In this document: in pieces, positions 7,962 to 16,872 of the stretch | Numbering within the stretch: position 1 is the first letter of the stretch | Layout of the letters: every line of letters starts with the position of its first letter | IMG/VR virus record: IMGVR_UViG_3300025890_002165 | Span: 1 to 64,000 of that record | DNA: 64,000 nt | Strand: one strand, 5' to 3' | DNA from: a virus | Notes under the pieces: model-generated | Seen by the model: only the letters and a program-made list of their open reading frames with translations | Told to the model about the DNA's origin: nothing | The model's database searches: none | Translations under genes and position numbers: made by a program

Positions 7962-8974
7962 AGATTTCTATATATGTCCATAAGCAAGTTTCGATTGTAT
8001 TGTTCACTTGAAATAGTTTCAAGCTGGCTAGTTACAATCTGGTCAACACTTTCAAACTTAACTTGGCCTTGAAATGTATGATCGTTTAAGTCAAGATCTT
8101 TGTTTGGAATAAGTGTTAGTTCACGCAGATTATACTTTGGAATAAACTCTTCTTTGATAAAGTTTGCTTCTTCGTAACTGATATCAATATCCAAATTAAC
8201 TCTACAATGCATTCCAGGCTTTAAAAGAGTATCAGGGTGTTTAAGAATTTCGCCCAATTCATACACTCTATACGTAGGTTGGTCATCCCAAGTATAATAC
8301 TCTGGCTGTTTGCCCCATTCAAGTATCATCATTCCACGTTCGTCATCACCTGCATCTGCATAGTTGTGAGGAAATGCATTACCAATATAGTTAACATTTC
8401 CTTTGTGTTGACGTTTGTGAAAGTGTCCTGTGAACACAGATTCAAATCCAAGTAGATCTCTATCGGGGTTAATCTCTCCAAGATCTGGCATCTGAACCAT
8501 TGCATTCATAAAATAACCTGGTAGTTCAAAATGTCCAAAGCAATATTTGCCACCAAACTTAGGAAGCCTTTTGTGTTCGTCTCCTACCAGCCATGGAACA
8601 ATTAACACATCACCTTCAGAATGGAAATCGTTAATAAGCTCAACATTGGGTAAATGCTTTGCCCATTCAATTCCTTGCACGTCTCGTTTGTCTCTATAGT
8701 ATAAGTCGTGGTTTCCGGGAATAACTAAAACACGATCAAAGTTAGCACTCATTTCTTCAAGTGCTTCAATACTATACTTTAATGTAACCAAACTAATACT
8801 AGCACGATTGTTGTGCCAATCGCCCATCATAATACAAGTTTCGCATCCTTCGTTTTTGGCTTTGCGTACTGCCCATTTAACAAAGTTTAAACAATCTTCA
8901 TTATGAAGTGTGCTATTACTTTTTAAACCAAAATGAATGTCGGTAAACACCGCAGTCTTTTTAAATAGACTCAT
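7958..8974 (-). CDS. 47: Recombination nuclease subunit gp47 (SbcD/Mre11-like)
   Basis: A 338-residue calcineurin-like phosphoesterase. Metal-binding motifs appear in order: TDIHFG at residues 11-16, GDWHNN at 51-56, GNHD at 87-90, a GHFE at 147-150 and TGHFHKRQH at 182-190. This is the Mre11-type active site. With gp46 it makes the nuclease that processes DNA ends during T4-type recombination and replication. Length matches T4 gp47 (339 residues). It overlaps the gp55 gene by 4 nt upstream and the radical-SAM gene by 4 nt downstream, so the block is tightly coupled. Confidence 0.95.
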   Translation of the reverse strand: MSLFKKTAVFTDIHFGLKSNSTLHNEDCLNFVKWAVRKAKNEGCETCIMMGDWHNNRASISLVTLKYSIEALEEMSANFDRVLVIPGNHDLYYRDKRDVQGIEWAKHLPNVELINDFHSEGDVLIVPWLVGDEHKRLPKFGGKYCFGHFELPGYFMNAMVQMPDLGEINPDRDLLGFESVFTGHFHKRQHKGNVNYIGNAFPHNYADAGDDERGMMILEWGKQPEYYTWDDQPTYRVYELGEILKHPDTLLKPGMHCRVNLDIDISYEEANFIKEEFIPKYNLRELTLIPNKDLDLNDHTFQGQVKFESVDQIVTSQLETISSEQYNRNLLMDIYRNL

Positions 8975-9942
8975 TTTGTTTTTGCTTTTGGCTTAGCCGC
9001 TGGCTTCTTAACTTGTGGATTACGTTTCATTTTAGACAATGGAACCAATGGCTTTTCTCCTCTCGCTTCCATACTAGACGCACTTCCCCATTCGTTTGCC
9101 GCTTGTCTAGTATAACTTGGATTAAGACCGTTTGCTTCAAGGATATCATCTCTTAGATTCTGTCCTTTCTTTTCATTCAGCAGTACTCGAGTAAACGAAT
9201 TTGTAACCGCGGCTGTATAGTATGCAAACGGATTAGCACTTTTACTTTCGTCAAATTGTAAACCAATCTGTGATAACTGTAATAATGCCGTGCTACGCAT
9301 CTCGTCATTATACGTGTAACCACGCCAGTTTGATCTTGTAGCATAACGTTCAACTAGTTTCATAAACATTCTAGCAAGTGTATTGGTCATTTTGCCATGC
9401 TCTTGACTAAACCAACCATTATCTAAGCCACCTTCCCAATGGCTTTTGCCCACAATAAACGGTACACCGTTTTCATCGACTTTGTAATGATAAAATGGCG
9501 GAAACCTTAAACGCACATATTTTGTTGGTAAATCAGTTTCATCAGGATTAATTTGGAGCTCACCCTCGATGTTTTCCATTTTTAATCCAACTTCTTTGTT
9601 ATTCTTTGGCTTACGTTTAATTACTTCCTTTGGAACATGATCCCAAGTGGTTACACGAAAAACAACATCAGTTGCTGGAATATCTCTAACGTTAATAGCA
9701 AATTCAGCAAGTTTTACTTTGTTGCCGGCTTTAACTTGGATTTCATGTGCTTTTTTAGCCAAACGTTCAGCTCTGGCTCTACGCCCAGCCATAATATTAG
9801 TTTTATTGATCTTCTTTAGTTCTGGTAAAATAATATCGTATTCGTTATCAAGTTCTTCCAAATAGCTACAAAAGGTATTTTTACTTTTGGCTATCTCTTT
9901 TAGGATGTCTTTGTTATTTAAGTAGTTATGTCTCATATTCAT
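8971..9942 (-). CDS. 55: Late-transcription sigma factor gp55
   Basis: A 323-residue sigma70-related factor. The conserved gp55 core spans residues 185-270, with MFMKLVERYATRSNWRGY and then NPFAYYTAAVTNSF and the basic NEKKGQNLRDDI that follows. In T4, gp55 binds host RNA polymerase and recognises the TATAAATA late promoter, matching the NATAAATA elements ahead of the structural genes here. T4 gp55 has 185 residues; this one has an N-terminal extension of about 120 residues and a Lys/Pro-rich tail (KMKRNPQVKKPAAKPKAKTK). It is the first gene of the leftward operon. ATG at 9942 and a second at 9936 are both possible starts. Confidence 0.9.
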   Translation of the reverse strand: MNMRHNYLNNKDILKEIAKSKNTFCSYLEELDNEYDIILPELKKINKTNIMAGRRARAERLAKKAHEIQVKAGNKVKLAEFAINVRDIPATDVVFRVTTWDHVPKEVIKRKPKNNKEVGLKMENIEGELQINPDETDLPTKYVRLRFPPFYHYKVDENGVPFIVGKSHWEGGLDNGWFSQEHGKMTNTLARMFMKLVERYATRSNWRGYTYNDEMRSTALLQLSQIGLQFDESKSANPFAYYTAAVTNSFTRVLLNEKKGQNLRDDILEANGLNPSYTRQAANEWGSASSMEARGEKPLVPLSKMKRNPQVKKPAAKPKAKTK

Positions 9943-9965
9943 TCCCTATGATAATATATGCACTT

Positions 9966-9994
9966 ATTGTAAGCGATAAATACATATAAAGCAA
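9966..9994 (-). promoter_or_regulatory. Possible sigma70-like promoter for the gp55 operon
   Basis: On the minus strand TTGCTT (9994-9989), a 17-nt spacer and TACAAT (9971-9966) lie ahead of the gp55 start at 9942. The spacer contains the opposite-strand late promoter at 9975-9982, so the two could interfere. Supported only by sequence match and position. Confidence 0.35.
9974..9983 (+). promoter_or_regulatory. T4-type late promoter (GATAAATA)
   Basis: GATAAATA at 9975-9982 matches the T4-like late -10 element. It lies 29 nt before the first baseplate gene and ahead of a strong AGAGGAG ribosome site. It would be read by RNA polymerase carrying gp55. Confidence 0.7.
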
Positions 9995-10011
9995 GAGGAG
10001 ATTTAACCAAA

Positions 10012-10932
10012 ATGCCAACAGTCTTTAAAAATGGAATTATTTCATCTAACGGTGTCAATCTAGGCAAAACTGTAATTCCCGGTGCTGTAGCTGGAGCAAA
10101 TGATATTGGTCAAGCTGTTGGCTCAAATGAATCACCATTGGATGCATTTGGCGGTGCTGGTGAAGCATTAGCCGGGTCAATTTTTAATCCAATTCCGCCA
10201 GGTGTTGCAGATGTTCTAAAAAAGCAACTTGGTCTAGGAAGTGCTAGTGGTGGCGAAAATGCTGTTGTTCCTTCCAATCAAGAACTAGGACCAAACAAAG
10301 GTGGCGGTACTACTGGTCAAGATTGGAGAGTTAAAATTGCATTGTCAGACAAAGCTGGCTATTTTTACAATGATCCATCTAACGCTGGTATAATGGCTCC
10401 TCTCTATAAAAACCCTGAAGGATTTAAAGGAATTATTTTCCCTTATAACCCTAGTGTAACATTCAGTCACACAGCCAGGTATGGTAGTCAAAAACTTACA
10501 CATAGTAATTATGACGCTTACTTCTACGAGGGATCAGAAGTGTCTTCGATCCAACTCGATGGTGAATTTAGTTGTCAAACACAAGTAGAAGCCAAGTATT
10601 TGTTAGCTTCTGTTTATTTTTTACGCGGTGCTACTAAGATGTGGTTTGGTAAGAGTCAACGAGCAGGAACTCCTCCGCCAATGGTATTTTTAAATGGATA
10701 TGGAAAACACTATTTTCCAAATGTGCCTTGTGTGGTTACAAACTTTACACATACCATGCCCAATGATGTTGATTATATAGCTACAACAAATGACCCAGGA
10801 GGTACTCGTATGCCAACCAACAGTAACATTCAATGTTCCTTGCAACCAGTCTACTCCAGACGTACTTTGCATAACGATTTTAATTTAGACGATTTTGCCG
10901 CAGGTAAATTGGTTGGAAAAGGATTTGTCTAA
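10012..10932 (+). CDS. 48: Baseplate tail-tube cap/initiator protein (gp48-like)
   Basis: A 306-residue structural protein. An N-terminal Gly/Ala-rich third with few charges is followed by a conserved core (FPYNPSVTFSHTARYGS, LDGEFSCQTQVEAKYLL, TPPPMVFLNGYGKHYFPNVP, MPNDVDYIAT). That core matches the family I know from T4-like marine phages as the gp48/gp54 tail-tube cap or initiator, which sits on the hub and starts tube polymerisation. It heads the late baseplate operon and its TAA overlaps the ATG of gp53. Choosing gp48 over gp54 is uncertain; no separate second member is visible here. Confidence 0.6.
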   Translation: MPTVFKNGIISSNGVNLGKTVIPGAVAGANDIGQAVGSNESPLDAFGGAGEALAGSIFNPIPPGVADVLKKQLGLGSASGGENAVVPSNQELGPNKGGGTTGQDWRVKIALSDKAGYFYNDPSNAGIMAPLYKNPEGFKGIIFPYNPSVTFSHTARYGSQKLTHSNYDAYFYEGSEVSSIQLDGEFSCQTQVEAKYLLASVYFLRGATKMWFGKSQRAGTPPPMVFLNGYGKHYFPNVPCVVTNFTHTMPNDVDYIATTNDPGGTRMPTNSNIQCSLQPVYSRRTLHNDFNLDDFAAGKLVGKGFV

Positions 10933-11243
10933 TGGCCATACAGAAAAAAGAATATCATGAAACAAGTCCTTATTTTAATACAGAACTATATGGCAAGTAT
11001 CTTGATGTATTAGAAGCCAGGACATTTACGTTTCGTGCTGATGATGTTGATTATCAAATTGAATCTGGGTATGCATTTTCGCCACAAAAGTTAGCATATG
11101 CTTTGTATGGAGATACAAGACTGTGGTGGGTATTTTCTGTTCGCAATCCCAATACACTTGTTAATCCTTTGCTTGATTTTCAAGCCGGAGTTTGGATCAA
11201 AGTTCCATACAAACAAACGTTAATTGATGACTTAGGAATTTAA
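10932..11243 (+). CDS. 53: Baseplate wedge subunit gp53
   Basis: A 103-residue protein with the gp53 core: a LysM-like region (PQKLAYALYGDTRLWWVFSV), then RNPNTLVNPLLDFQAG and a C-terminal IKVPYKQTLIDDL. T4 gp53 (196 residues) is the wedge subunit that clamps neighbouring wedges around the hub; the version here is about half that length and keeps mainly the LysM-like part. It overlaps the upstream gene by one base and is followed after 1 nt by the next gene. Confidence 0.85.
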   Translation: MAIQKKEYHETSPYFNTELYGKYLDVLEARTFTFRADDVDYQIESGYAFSPQKLAYALYGDTRLWWVFSVRNPNTLVNPLLDFQAGVWIKVPYKQTLIDDLGI

Positions 11244-11244
11244 C

Positions 11245-11481
11245 ATGCCTGATACATTTGAAACTAGGCGCCAAAACAACGAACAAGCTCATAGAGATGT
11301 TGCCGGAGATAGTGTTAGACCAGGCTCATTGGATCCAGGATTATCAACTCCAGCTGATACAGCATTGGGTGATGTTGTGTGGTTAACAGAAGAAGAAATT
11401 AATTTTATTGAAAATAAAGGCCCAGATGGCAGTATTGACAATGATTTTGCACCTCCACTGGTTACGGATTCTGTAGAATAA
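11245..11481 (+). CDS. Small acidic hypothetical protein
   Basis: A 78-residue acidic protein I do not recognise. There is no cysteine, signal or membrane segment. Pro/Gly/Asp-rich stretches (PGSLDPGLSTPADT) flank one likely helix (LTEEEINFIEN). It lies between gp53 and the 878-residue protein with 1-nt spacing on both sides, so it is co-expressed late and is probably a minor virion or assembly protein. Confidence 0.6.
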   Translation: MPDTFETRRQNNEQAHRDVAGDSVRPGSLDPGLSTPADTALGDVVWLTEEEINFIENKGPDGSIDNDFAPPLVTDSVE

Positions 11482-14117
11482 TGGTAGATGTTTCAGAAAA
11501 TTCAGCTAACGTAGCAGAAGCCGCTTCTGCTAAACTAGTAGGGCTTGATAACGTATTACATGAATACGCCAGTTATACATACCGTTTGAGTTTGTATATG
11601 CTATCACGCGAGGACTATACAACCATAAGCGAAAAGCCATTCTCATGGAGACCAAAGAATTGCATTGTTGCAGGTGCAGGAAAACATGACCCTGTGCTAG
11701 ATAAAAGACATCCTGACTTTGGTGATGATTTTTATTTTGATGAATTACAAATCCTAACAATGGTAGGATTGAACAAACGTTCTAAAGCCAGTAACGTACT
11801 GGATATTGATTTCACTCTCATTGAGCCATATGGTTTAACATTCCTTGATAGACTGGTAGTTGGTAGTTCACGTGTTGGATCTAAGAATTACTTGGACATG
11901 CCATATTTGTTACAGATTGAATTTTTTGGTCACAACGACGAAGGTGTAACAGATTTTAAACCTATTCCGAGAACAAAGAAAGCATTTCCAATCCGTATAT
12001 TAGCAATGGAAATTGATGTTTCAACAAAAGGCTCAACATATAAAGTAAAAGCAAGTCCGTACAGTCATGGAGCATTTGATGATAAACTAGCAACAACTCC
12101 AGTCAATCTGCAGGTTACTGCAAGTACAGTACAAGAGTTTTTTGCTAGTAAACAAAGTAAAAAGTTATCACAATCAATTAACGCACAACGTGAATCGGCC
12201 GCAGTAGACGATGTGTTCGGCGAAGGCAAATCAGATTTCCAAATAGCTGGATTAAATATCAGTGTTGATACATATGCCAATGGGTTGAATCAATGGTTTG
12301 AATACCAAGTTGGAGAAAAAGCAAGAGATCATCCTGACAAAGTTATATTCAATTTTGATGCTGAAATTGCAAACTCACGAATAGTAAAACAACAACAAAC
12401 TGATCACAAGAAAACAAAATTACCAAAGCCTGGTACACAAGAAGCGGCCGCGTTAGCTCGTGCTGGAGGCAAAGGCCCTGACTTTAATAAAAAAGAATTT
12501 AGTATTAACGCAGGAACAACTGTTGAAAAAGTAATTGATATGGTTATGCGTAGCAGTACATATGTAACGGATCAGTTACTTGATGCTAAAGATCCTGCTA
12601 TTGCAAAATTAGGCCCAGAAGAAATTGCTAAAAAACTTGAAAAGAATTTTAATTGGTACAAGATTATACCATCAGTTAAACTAGGAGAATTTGACGAAAA
12701 AGCAAATCGTTTTGCTAAGATTGTTACATATAATGTTGTAAAGTATGAAGTTAGTGATACCAAGCACCCACACGGACCTAAAAAGACTCCTACAGTATAT
12801 CATAAATCTTACAACTATTTGTACACAGGACAAAATAAAGATGTACTTGATTTTAAAATTGAGTTTAACGCTCTTTATTATAACGTTGTTACTATTAACA
12901 GAGCGGCGGCCCAAACAAGTACAGTTACTCCCGGTGGAAGTCAAAGCAACAGTACTCCAGTGGTAAATCCAGACGGTGGAACAAATTCACCTTTTGCGGC
13001 ACAGTACGAAGTTATTGCCGGAAGTAAAACTGCCTCTGGACTTGACGCCGAAGCTGACGAAAGATCAGCAACTATCAACGACATTCAAAGTAATCTATAC
13101 CAAAACGCTAAAGCAGACATGCTTAATGTTTCACTTGATATAGTTGGAGATCCTGATTTTATTAAACAGGACGATGTATTTGTTAACCCAGGACAACCTG
13201 ATTATCTAAGCAATACAGCAGGTCCTTATATTTCACGAGCTGGAAGTTTAACAATGGACAAAGGTGAACTGTATGCACTTGTTAAATGGAGAACACCAAC
13301 TGATATTGAACCCGAGACAGGATTAATAAGAAGTGGTGCATATAGCGAAAGTACCTTCAGTGGTATGTATAGAATACTTGCAGTTAAAAACACATTCAGG
13401 CAAGGACAGTTCAAGCAAACTGTTGATCTAATCAGAGCTTATAAACTAGAAATAGCCGATACTCAAAACAGAACACGTGACGAAGAATTCTTAAGAGGAC
13501 GAGCCAAGCCCAAGACTTCTAAATTAGCAACTAAAGGATCAATTGAAGTTGATACAATTGGTGCAGATATTGTTAATGTTTCAGACGTTAGTCAAGGAAG
13601 TGTTGGTGCTGGAAACATTATATCTCCAGTAGATGATTTTGGAGATTTTGCTAGTGCGGCAGGAGTATCAAATACAACAATACCAAACGTCGGGGATATT
13701 GGTGCAGGAATTGGTGGACTAAGTGGAGCACTTGCTGATGCAAGTCAGTTTGTAAACTCAGCACTACCAATTGGTGGATTTACCAATGCTGTTACTGGTG
13801 CCATTGATGAATTAAGTGGTGCAGTTGGATTACAAAATGCTGTTAGTAGCATTGCTTCGTTAGGAGCAGGAACAGGCAGTGGAGATATATTACAACAAGG
13901 TGTAAACTTTGCAAACAAGTTTGCAAATGGTGTAGGAGTAACAGGCGCCAAAGCAGATCTAATGCAATTAGCAAGTTTTGTTGACGGTGTTGATTTTAAT
14001 ACTGTAGTTGCAAACGAAGCAGGATCACCTGAAACAAATAATGCACCGGTTATAACAGGCTTTGCTAAAGCATCAATTCCATCGTTTACAGATGATGATG
14101 ATTTAGGTATAGCATAG
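11481..14117 (+). CDS. Large virion structural protein, probable baseplate hub component
   Basis: An 878-residue protein lying between gp53 and gp5. The N-terminal ~250 residues read as a folded structural domain (YTYRLSLYMLSREDY, VLDIDFTLIEPYGLTFLDRL, YLLQIEFFGHNDEGV). The middle is mixed and contains WYKIIPSVKLGEFDEKA near residue 395. The last ~180 residues are low-complexity Gly/Ala/Ser (for example GAGIGGLSGALADASQFVN) with little charge. Position suggests the hub role that gp27 fills beneath gp5 in T4, but sequence similarity to gp27 cannot be claimed by eye. It starts one base inside the previous stop codon. Confidence 0.65.
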   Translation: MVDVSENSANVAEAASAKLVGLDNVLHEYASYTYRLSLYMLSREDYTTISEKPFSWRPKNCIVAGAGKHDPVLDKRHPDFGDDFYFDELQILTMVGLNKRSKASNVLDIDFTLIEPYGLTFLDRLVVGSSRVGSKNYLDMPYLLQIEFFGHNDEGVTDFKPIPRTKKAFPIRILAMEIDVSTKGSTYKVKASPYSHGAFDDKLATTPVNLQVTASTVQEFFASKQSKKLSQSINAQRESAAVDDVFGEGKSDFQIAGLNISVDTYANGLNQWFEYQVGEKARDHPDKVIFNFDAEIANSRIVKQQQTDHKKTKLPKPGTQEAAALARAGGKGPDFNKKEFSINAGTTVEKVIDMVMRSSTYVTDQLLDAKDPAIAKLGPEEIAKKLEKNFNWYKIIPSVKLGEFDEKANRFAKIVTYNVVKYEVSDTKHPHGPKKTPTVYHKSYNYLYTGQNKDVLDFKIEFNALYYNVVTINRAAAQTSTVTPGGSQSNSTPVVNPDGGTNSPFAAQYEVIAGSKTASGLDAEADERSATINDIQSNLYQNAKADMLNVSLDIVGDPDFIKQDDVFVNPGQPDYLSNTAGPYISRAGSLTMDKGELYALVKWRTPTDIEPETGLIRSGAYSESTFSGMYRILAVKNTFRQGQFKQTVDLIRAYKLEIADTQNRTRDEEFLRGRAKPKTSKLATKGSIEVDTIGADIVNVSDVSQGSVGAGNIISPVDDFGDFASAAGVSNTTIPNVGDIGAGIGGLSGALADASQFVNSALPIGGFTNAVTGAIDELSGAVGLQNAVSSIASLGAGTGSGDILQQGVNFANKFANGVGVTGAKADLMQLASFVDGVDFNTVVANEAGSPETNNAPVITGFAKASIPSFTDDDDLGIA

Positions 14118-14138
14118 TAAGGTCAGGTATATAATAGT

Positions 14139-16415
14139 ATGGCAGTAGGAAGAAGATTAGGTAATGATAGAGTTGCACCGTGGGCTGACGTTAGCAAGAC
14201 CGGCGGACAAGTCATTGAAAACGGACCGTACATTGGAGTTATTAAAAATAACCTAGATCCAACACGTAGTGGTAGATTGCAAGTTTATATCACAGACCTT
14301 GGCGGTAGTGAAGACGAAGTGCAGAACTGGAGAACAGTTTCTTATGCAAGTCCTTTCTTTGGCAGTACTTTTCAACCTGAAGCAACAGAAGTAACGGCAC
14401 ATGATACAGTACACCACAACTACGGAATGTGGATGGTACCGCCTGACATTGGCAATGAAGTATTGTGTATTTTTGTAAACGGCGATCCGGGTCGTGGATA
14501 TTGGTTTGCATGTGTTGATAAGCATCTTTCTCACAATGGGTTACCAGCCAATAACAGTCATTTTGGACCACAAGAACAAGGTACAGTAGTTAGTGCTCTT
14601 ACAAAAGCAAGTATAGGCCTAGGAAGAAAACAACCAAGCGGTGAGTTCAACGAAAACAAAGAAGGCAATATTGGTCCTAGTTACTTAACAAATCCAAAAA
14701 GTGTACACGAATACCAAGCAGAAGTTTTAATCAATCAAGGTCTTGACGGAGATTTAGGCAAAGGTCCTATTTCAAGCAGTAGCCAACGTGAAACTCCTAG
14801 TAACGTATTTGGTATTAGTACACCAGGAAGACCAACAGCAGATCCAACACTCGCACCAGATTATCTTAAACGTCTGAATGAAGGTAAGTTAACTGAAGAA
14901 GATTACGCAGTACGACAACGCCGAGGCGGTCATAGTTTTATTATGGACGATGGCGATCTCAGTGGAAACGATCAACTATTAAGATTACGTTCTAGTGCCG
15001 GCCATCAAATTCTAATGAGTGATGATGCAAAACTTATTAACATCATAAATGGTAATGGTAGTGTATGGTTAGAAATGACTGGCGATGGTCATTTGATGAT
15101 GTATTCATATGGTGGTATGCATATTAGAACAGAAGGTGAAATGAATTTTCACGCTGATAGTAATATCAATATGCACACCAAGAAAAACTTTAATGTGCAT
15201 GCCGACGGTGATATTGCACTGGATAGTCAAGCAAGTCTAACATTAAAATCCAATGTATCAATGACACAGTACAGTGGACAAATATCTGTTGGTAGCGGTG
15301 GTAATATTACTACAAGTGCCGCGGCAAAAGTTGATACAACTGCTGGTGGAAATATAAATCTATTCACTCCTAAAGAACTGCATCTAAATACTGCCTCTGG
15401 ACCAATTGTACCAGATCCAGGAAACTTAAAGAAGTTTTACCATGCAGACGTTAATAGAGATAGTTTGGCTACACCGTGGACAAGTGTTCCCAAAGGCAAT
15501 ATCAGTATAGCCAGTATAGTTCCTGCACATGAGCCATGGGCAAGACAGACCGGCGAAGCAATGACTGACACAGGTTTTGTGGTAGGACAAGTATTAACTG
15601 CCGCATCAGCAACAAGAGAAACAAATACAGCCACAACATTTGCTGAGGTTGGCGGAACGATCGCTGGAGGCAATGGACCAACTACAAGTGTAGCACAAAC
15701 CAATACAACCAGTGCCGCAAGTAGTGGAACAGCTAGTCCTGTTGGTGATTCTAACTCAAGTGGTAAACCTCCCACTGGTAAACCTCCTGCAACTGGAAAC
15801 AGTACAGATTCTGGACCAGCAACTGCTGAAAATCAAAGTATACAAGGTGGAATAACCGGTAGAGATTTAAGCAGTAAAGATGCTCCACCAACAACTATTG
15901 GTGTTGCAAATCTTAGTCCCGAACAAACACAAGCACTCAAAGCACAGATATCCAAAAGCGAAAGCGGTGGAAAATATGATGCTGTTAATCGGTTCAATTA
16001 TCTTGGAAGATATCAGGTTGGTGGAGCAGTGTTACAAGACCAAGGATTATTACGTCCTGAATACGTTAAAAAATATGGTAACAAAGCCGCATTGCATCCT
16101 GAAGCGTGGACTGCTAAAGCACACAGTTTAGGTATCAGAAGTCAAGGAGATTTCTTAGCCAATGGTGCAGTACAAGAACAAGTTATGGATAATTTACTAG
16201 TAAGCAATGCTAAAACATTAAAACGTATTGGTGGAAGTCAAAGTGGAGATAGCCCCGCTACAACTGGTGGTATGTTACAAACTGCTCATTTATTAGGTGC
16301 AGGTGGAGCAAAGAAATGGAGAAACGGTGGCGGAGGGTCTGACGCTAACGGAACAACTGGTATTGCATACTTTAACAAAGGTAGACATGCTGTTGAACAA
16401 GTAGCCACTGCTTAA
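14139..16415 (+). CDS. 5: gp5-like spike/hub protein with C-terminal muralytic domain
   Basis: A 758-residue protein. Residues 30-135 form the gp5 OB-fold (GRLQVYITDLGG, WMVPPDIGNEVLCIFVNGDP). Residues 270-420 are beta-helix-like repeats (MHIRTEGEMNFHADSNINMH, VHADGDIALDSQASLTLKS). A Thr/Ser/Pro linker at about 480-595 leads to a C-terminal lysozyme/transglycosylase-like domain beginning ISKSESGGKYDAVN, with E608 the likely catalytic acid and YLGRYQVGG following. In T4, gp5 places its lysozyme between the OB-fold and the beta-helix; here the enzyme is at the extreme C-terminus and of a different type. The protein should puncture the outer membrane and open the peptidoglycan. Confidence 0.8.
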   Translation: MAVGRRLGNDRVAPWADVSKTGGQVIENGPYIGVIKNNLDPTRSGRLQVYITDLGGSEDEVQNWRTVSYASPFFGSTFQPEATEVTAHDTVHHNYGMWMVPPDIGNEVLCIFVNGDPGRGYWFACVDKHLSHNGLPANNSHFGPQEQGTVVSALTKASIGLGRKQPSGEFNENKEGNIGPSYLTNPKSVHEYQAEVLINQGLDGDLGKGPISSSSQRETPSNVFGISTPGRPTADPTLAPDYLKRLNEGKLTEEDYAVRQRRGGHSFIMDDGDLSGNDQLLRLRSSAGHQILMSDDAKLINIINGNGSVWLEMTGDGHLMMYSYGGMHIRTEGEMNFHADSNINMHTKKNFNVHADGDIALDSQASLTLKSNVSMTQYSGQISVGSGGNITTSAAAKVDTTAGGNINLFTPKELHLNTASGPIVPDPGNLKKFYHADVNRDSLATPWTSVPKGNISIASIVPAHEPWARQTGEAMTDTGFVVGQVLTAASATRETNTATTFAEVGGTIAGGNGPTTSVAQTNTTSAASSGTASPVGDSNSSGKPPTGKPPATGNSTDSGPATAENQSIQGGITGRDLSSKDAPPTTIGVANLSPEQTQALKAQISKSESGGKYDAVNRFNYLGRYQVGGAVLQDQGLLRPEYVKKYGNKAALHPEAWTAKAHSLGIRSQGDFLANGAVQEQVMDNLLVSNAKTLKRIGGSQSGDSPATTGGMLQTAHLLGAGGAKKWRNGGGGSDANGTTGIAYFNKGRHAVEQVATA

Positions 16416-16432
16416 AATAGGTAAATATTGAT

Positions 16433-16807
16433 ATGGCAAGATATAAAGGTTTTAGTACAGTAGGACGCTACAAAAAGTTTAGAGCAGTTGATGTTGATTT
16501 AGTTAAACAGGACTTGCTCAATCACTTTAATATACGTAAAGGTGAAAAGCTAATGAACCCTGAGTTTGGTTCAATAGTTTGGAATTGCCTTTATGAGCCA
16601 ATTACCGATGAAATCAGAGGCCTAATCATCGAAGACGTAACAAAAATTGTTAGTTACGACCCACGTACAGCGGTTAGGAACATTATTGTTGATCAATACG
16701 ATACCGGAATTCAAATTGAAGTTGAAATAGACTTTATAACAACAAATCAGCAAGAAATTCTAACTGTTAACTTTGACCGCGATAGAGGTCTAGCCACCCA
16801 AACTTAA
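16433..16807 (+). CDS. 25: Baseplate wedge subunit gp25
   Basis: A 124-residue protein with the gp25 signature: LLNHFNIRKGEKLMNPEFGSI followed by VWNCLYEPITDEIRGLI and the C-terminal beta-strand part (IQIEVEIDFITTNQQEI). gp25 is the conserved core-bundle subunit that with gp6 and gp53 organises wedges and nucleates the sheath. Length fits T4 gp25 (132 residues). It precedes gp6, as is usual in contractile systems. Confidence 0.9.
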   Translation: MARYKGFSTVGRYKKFRAVDVDLVKQDLLNHFNIRKGEKLMNPEFGSIVWNCLYEPITDEIRGLIIEDVTKIVSYDPRTAVRNIIVDQYDTGIQIEVEIDFITTNQQEILTVNFDRDRGLATQT

Positions 16808-16827
16808 TATACGCACTTTTTAAATCA

Positions 16828-16835
16828 CATAAATA
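16828..16835 (+). promoter_or_regulatory. T4-type late promoter (CATAAATA) before gp6
   Basis: CATAAATA lies in the 65-nt gap after gp25 and 38 nt before the gp6 ATG. It gives the gp6-giant protein pair its own late start. Confidence 0.65.
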
Positions 16836-16872
16836 ATAGCATAAAGAGATATTATTTAAGGTGTGACTCAAC

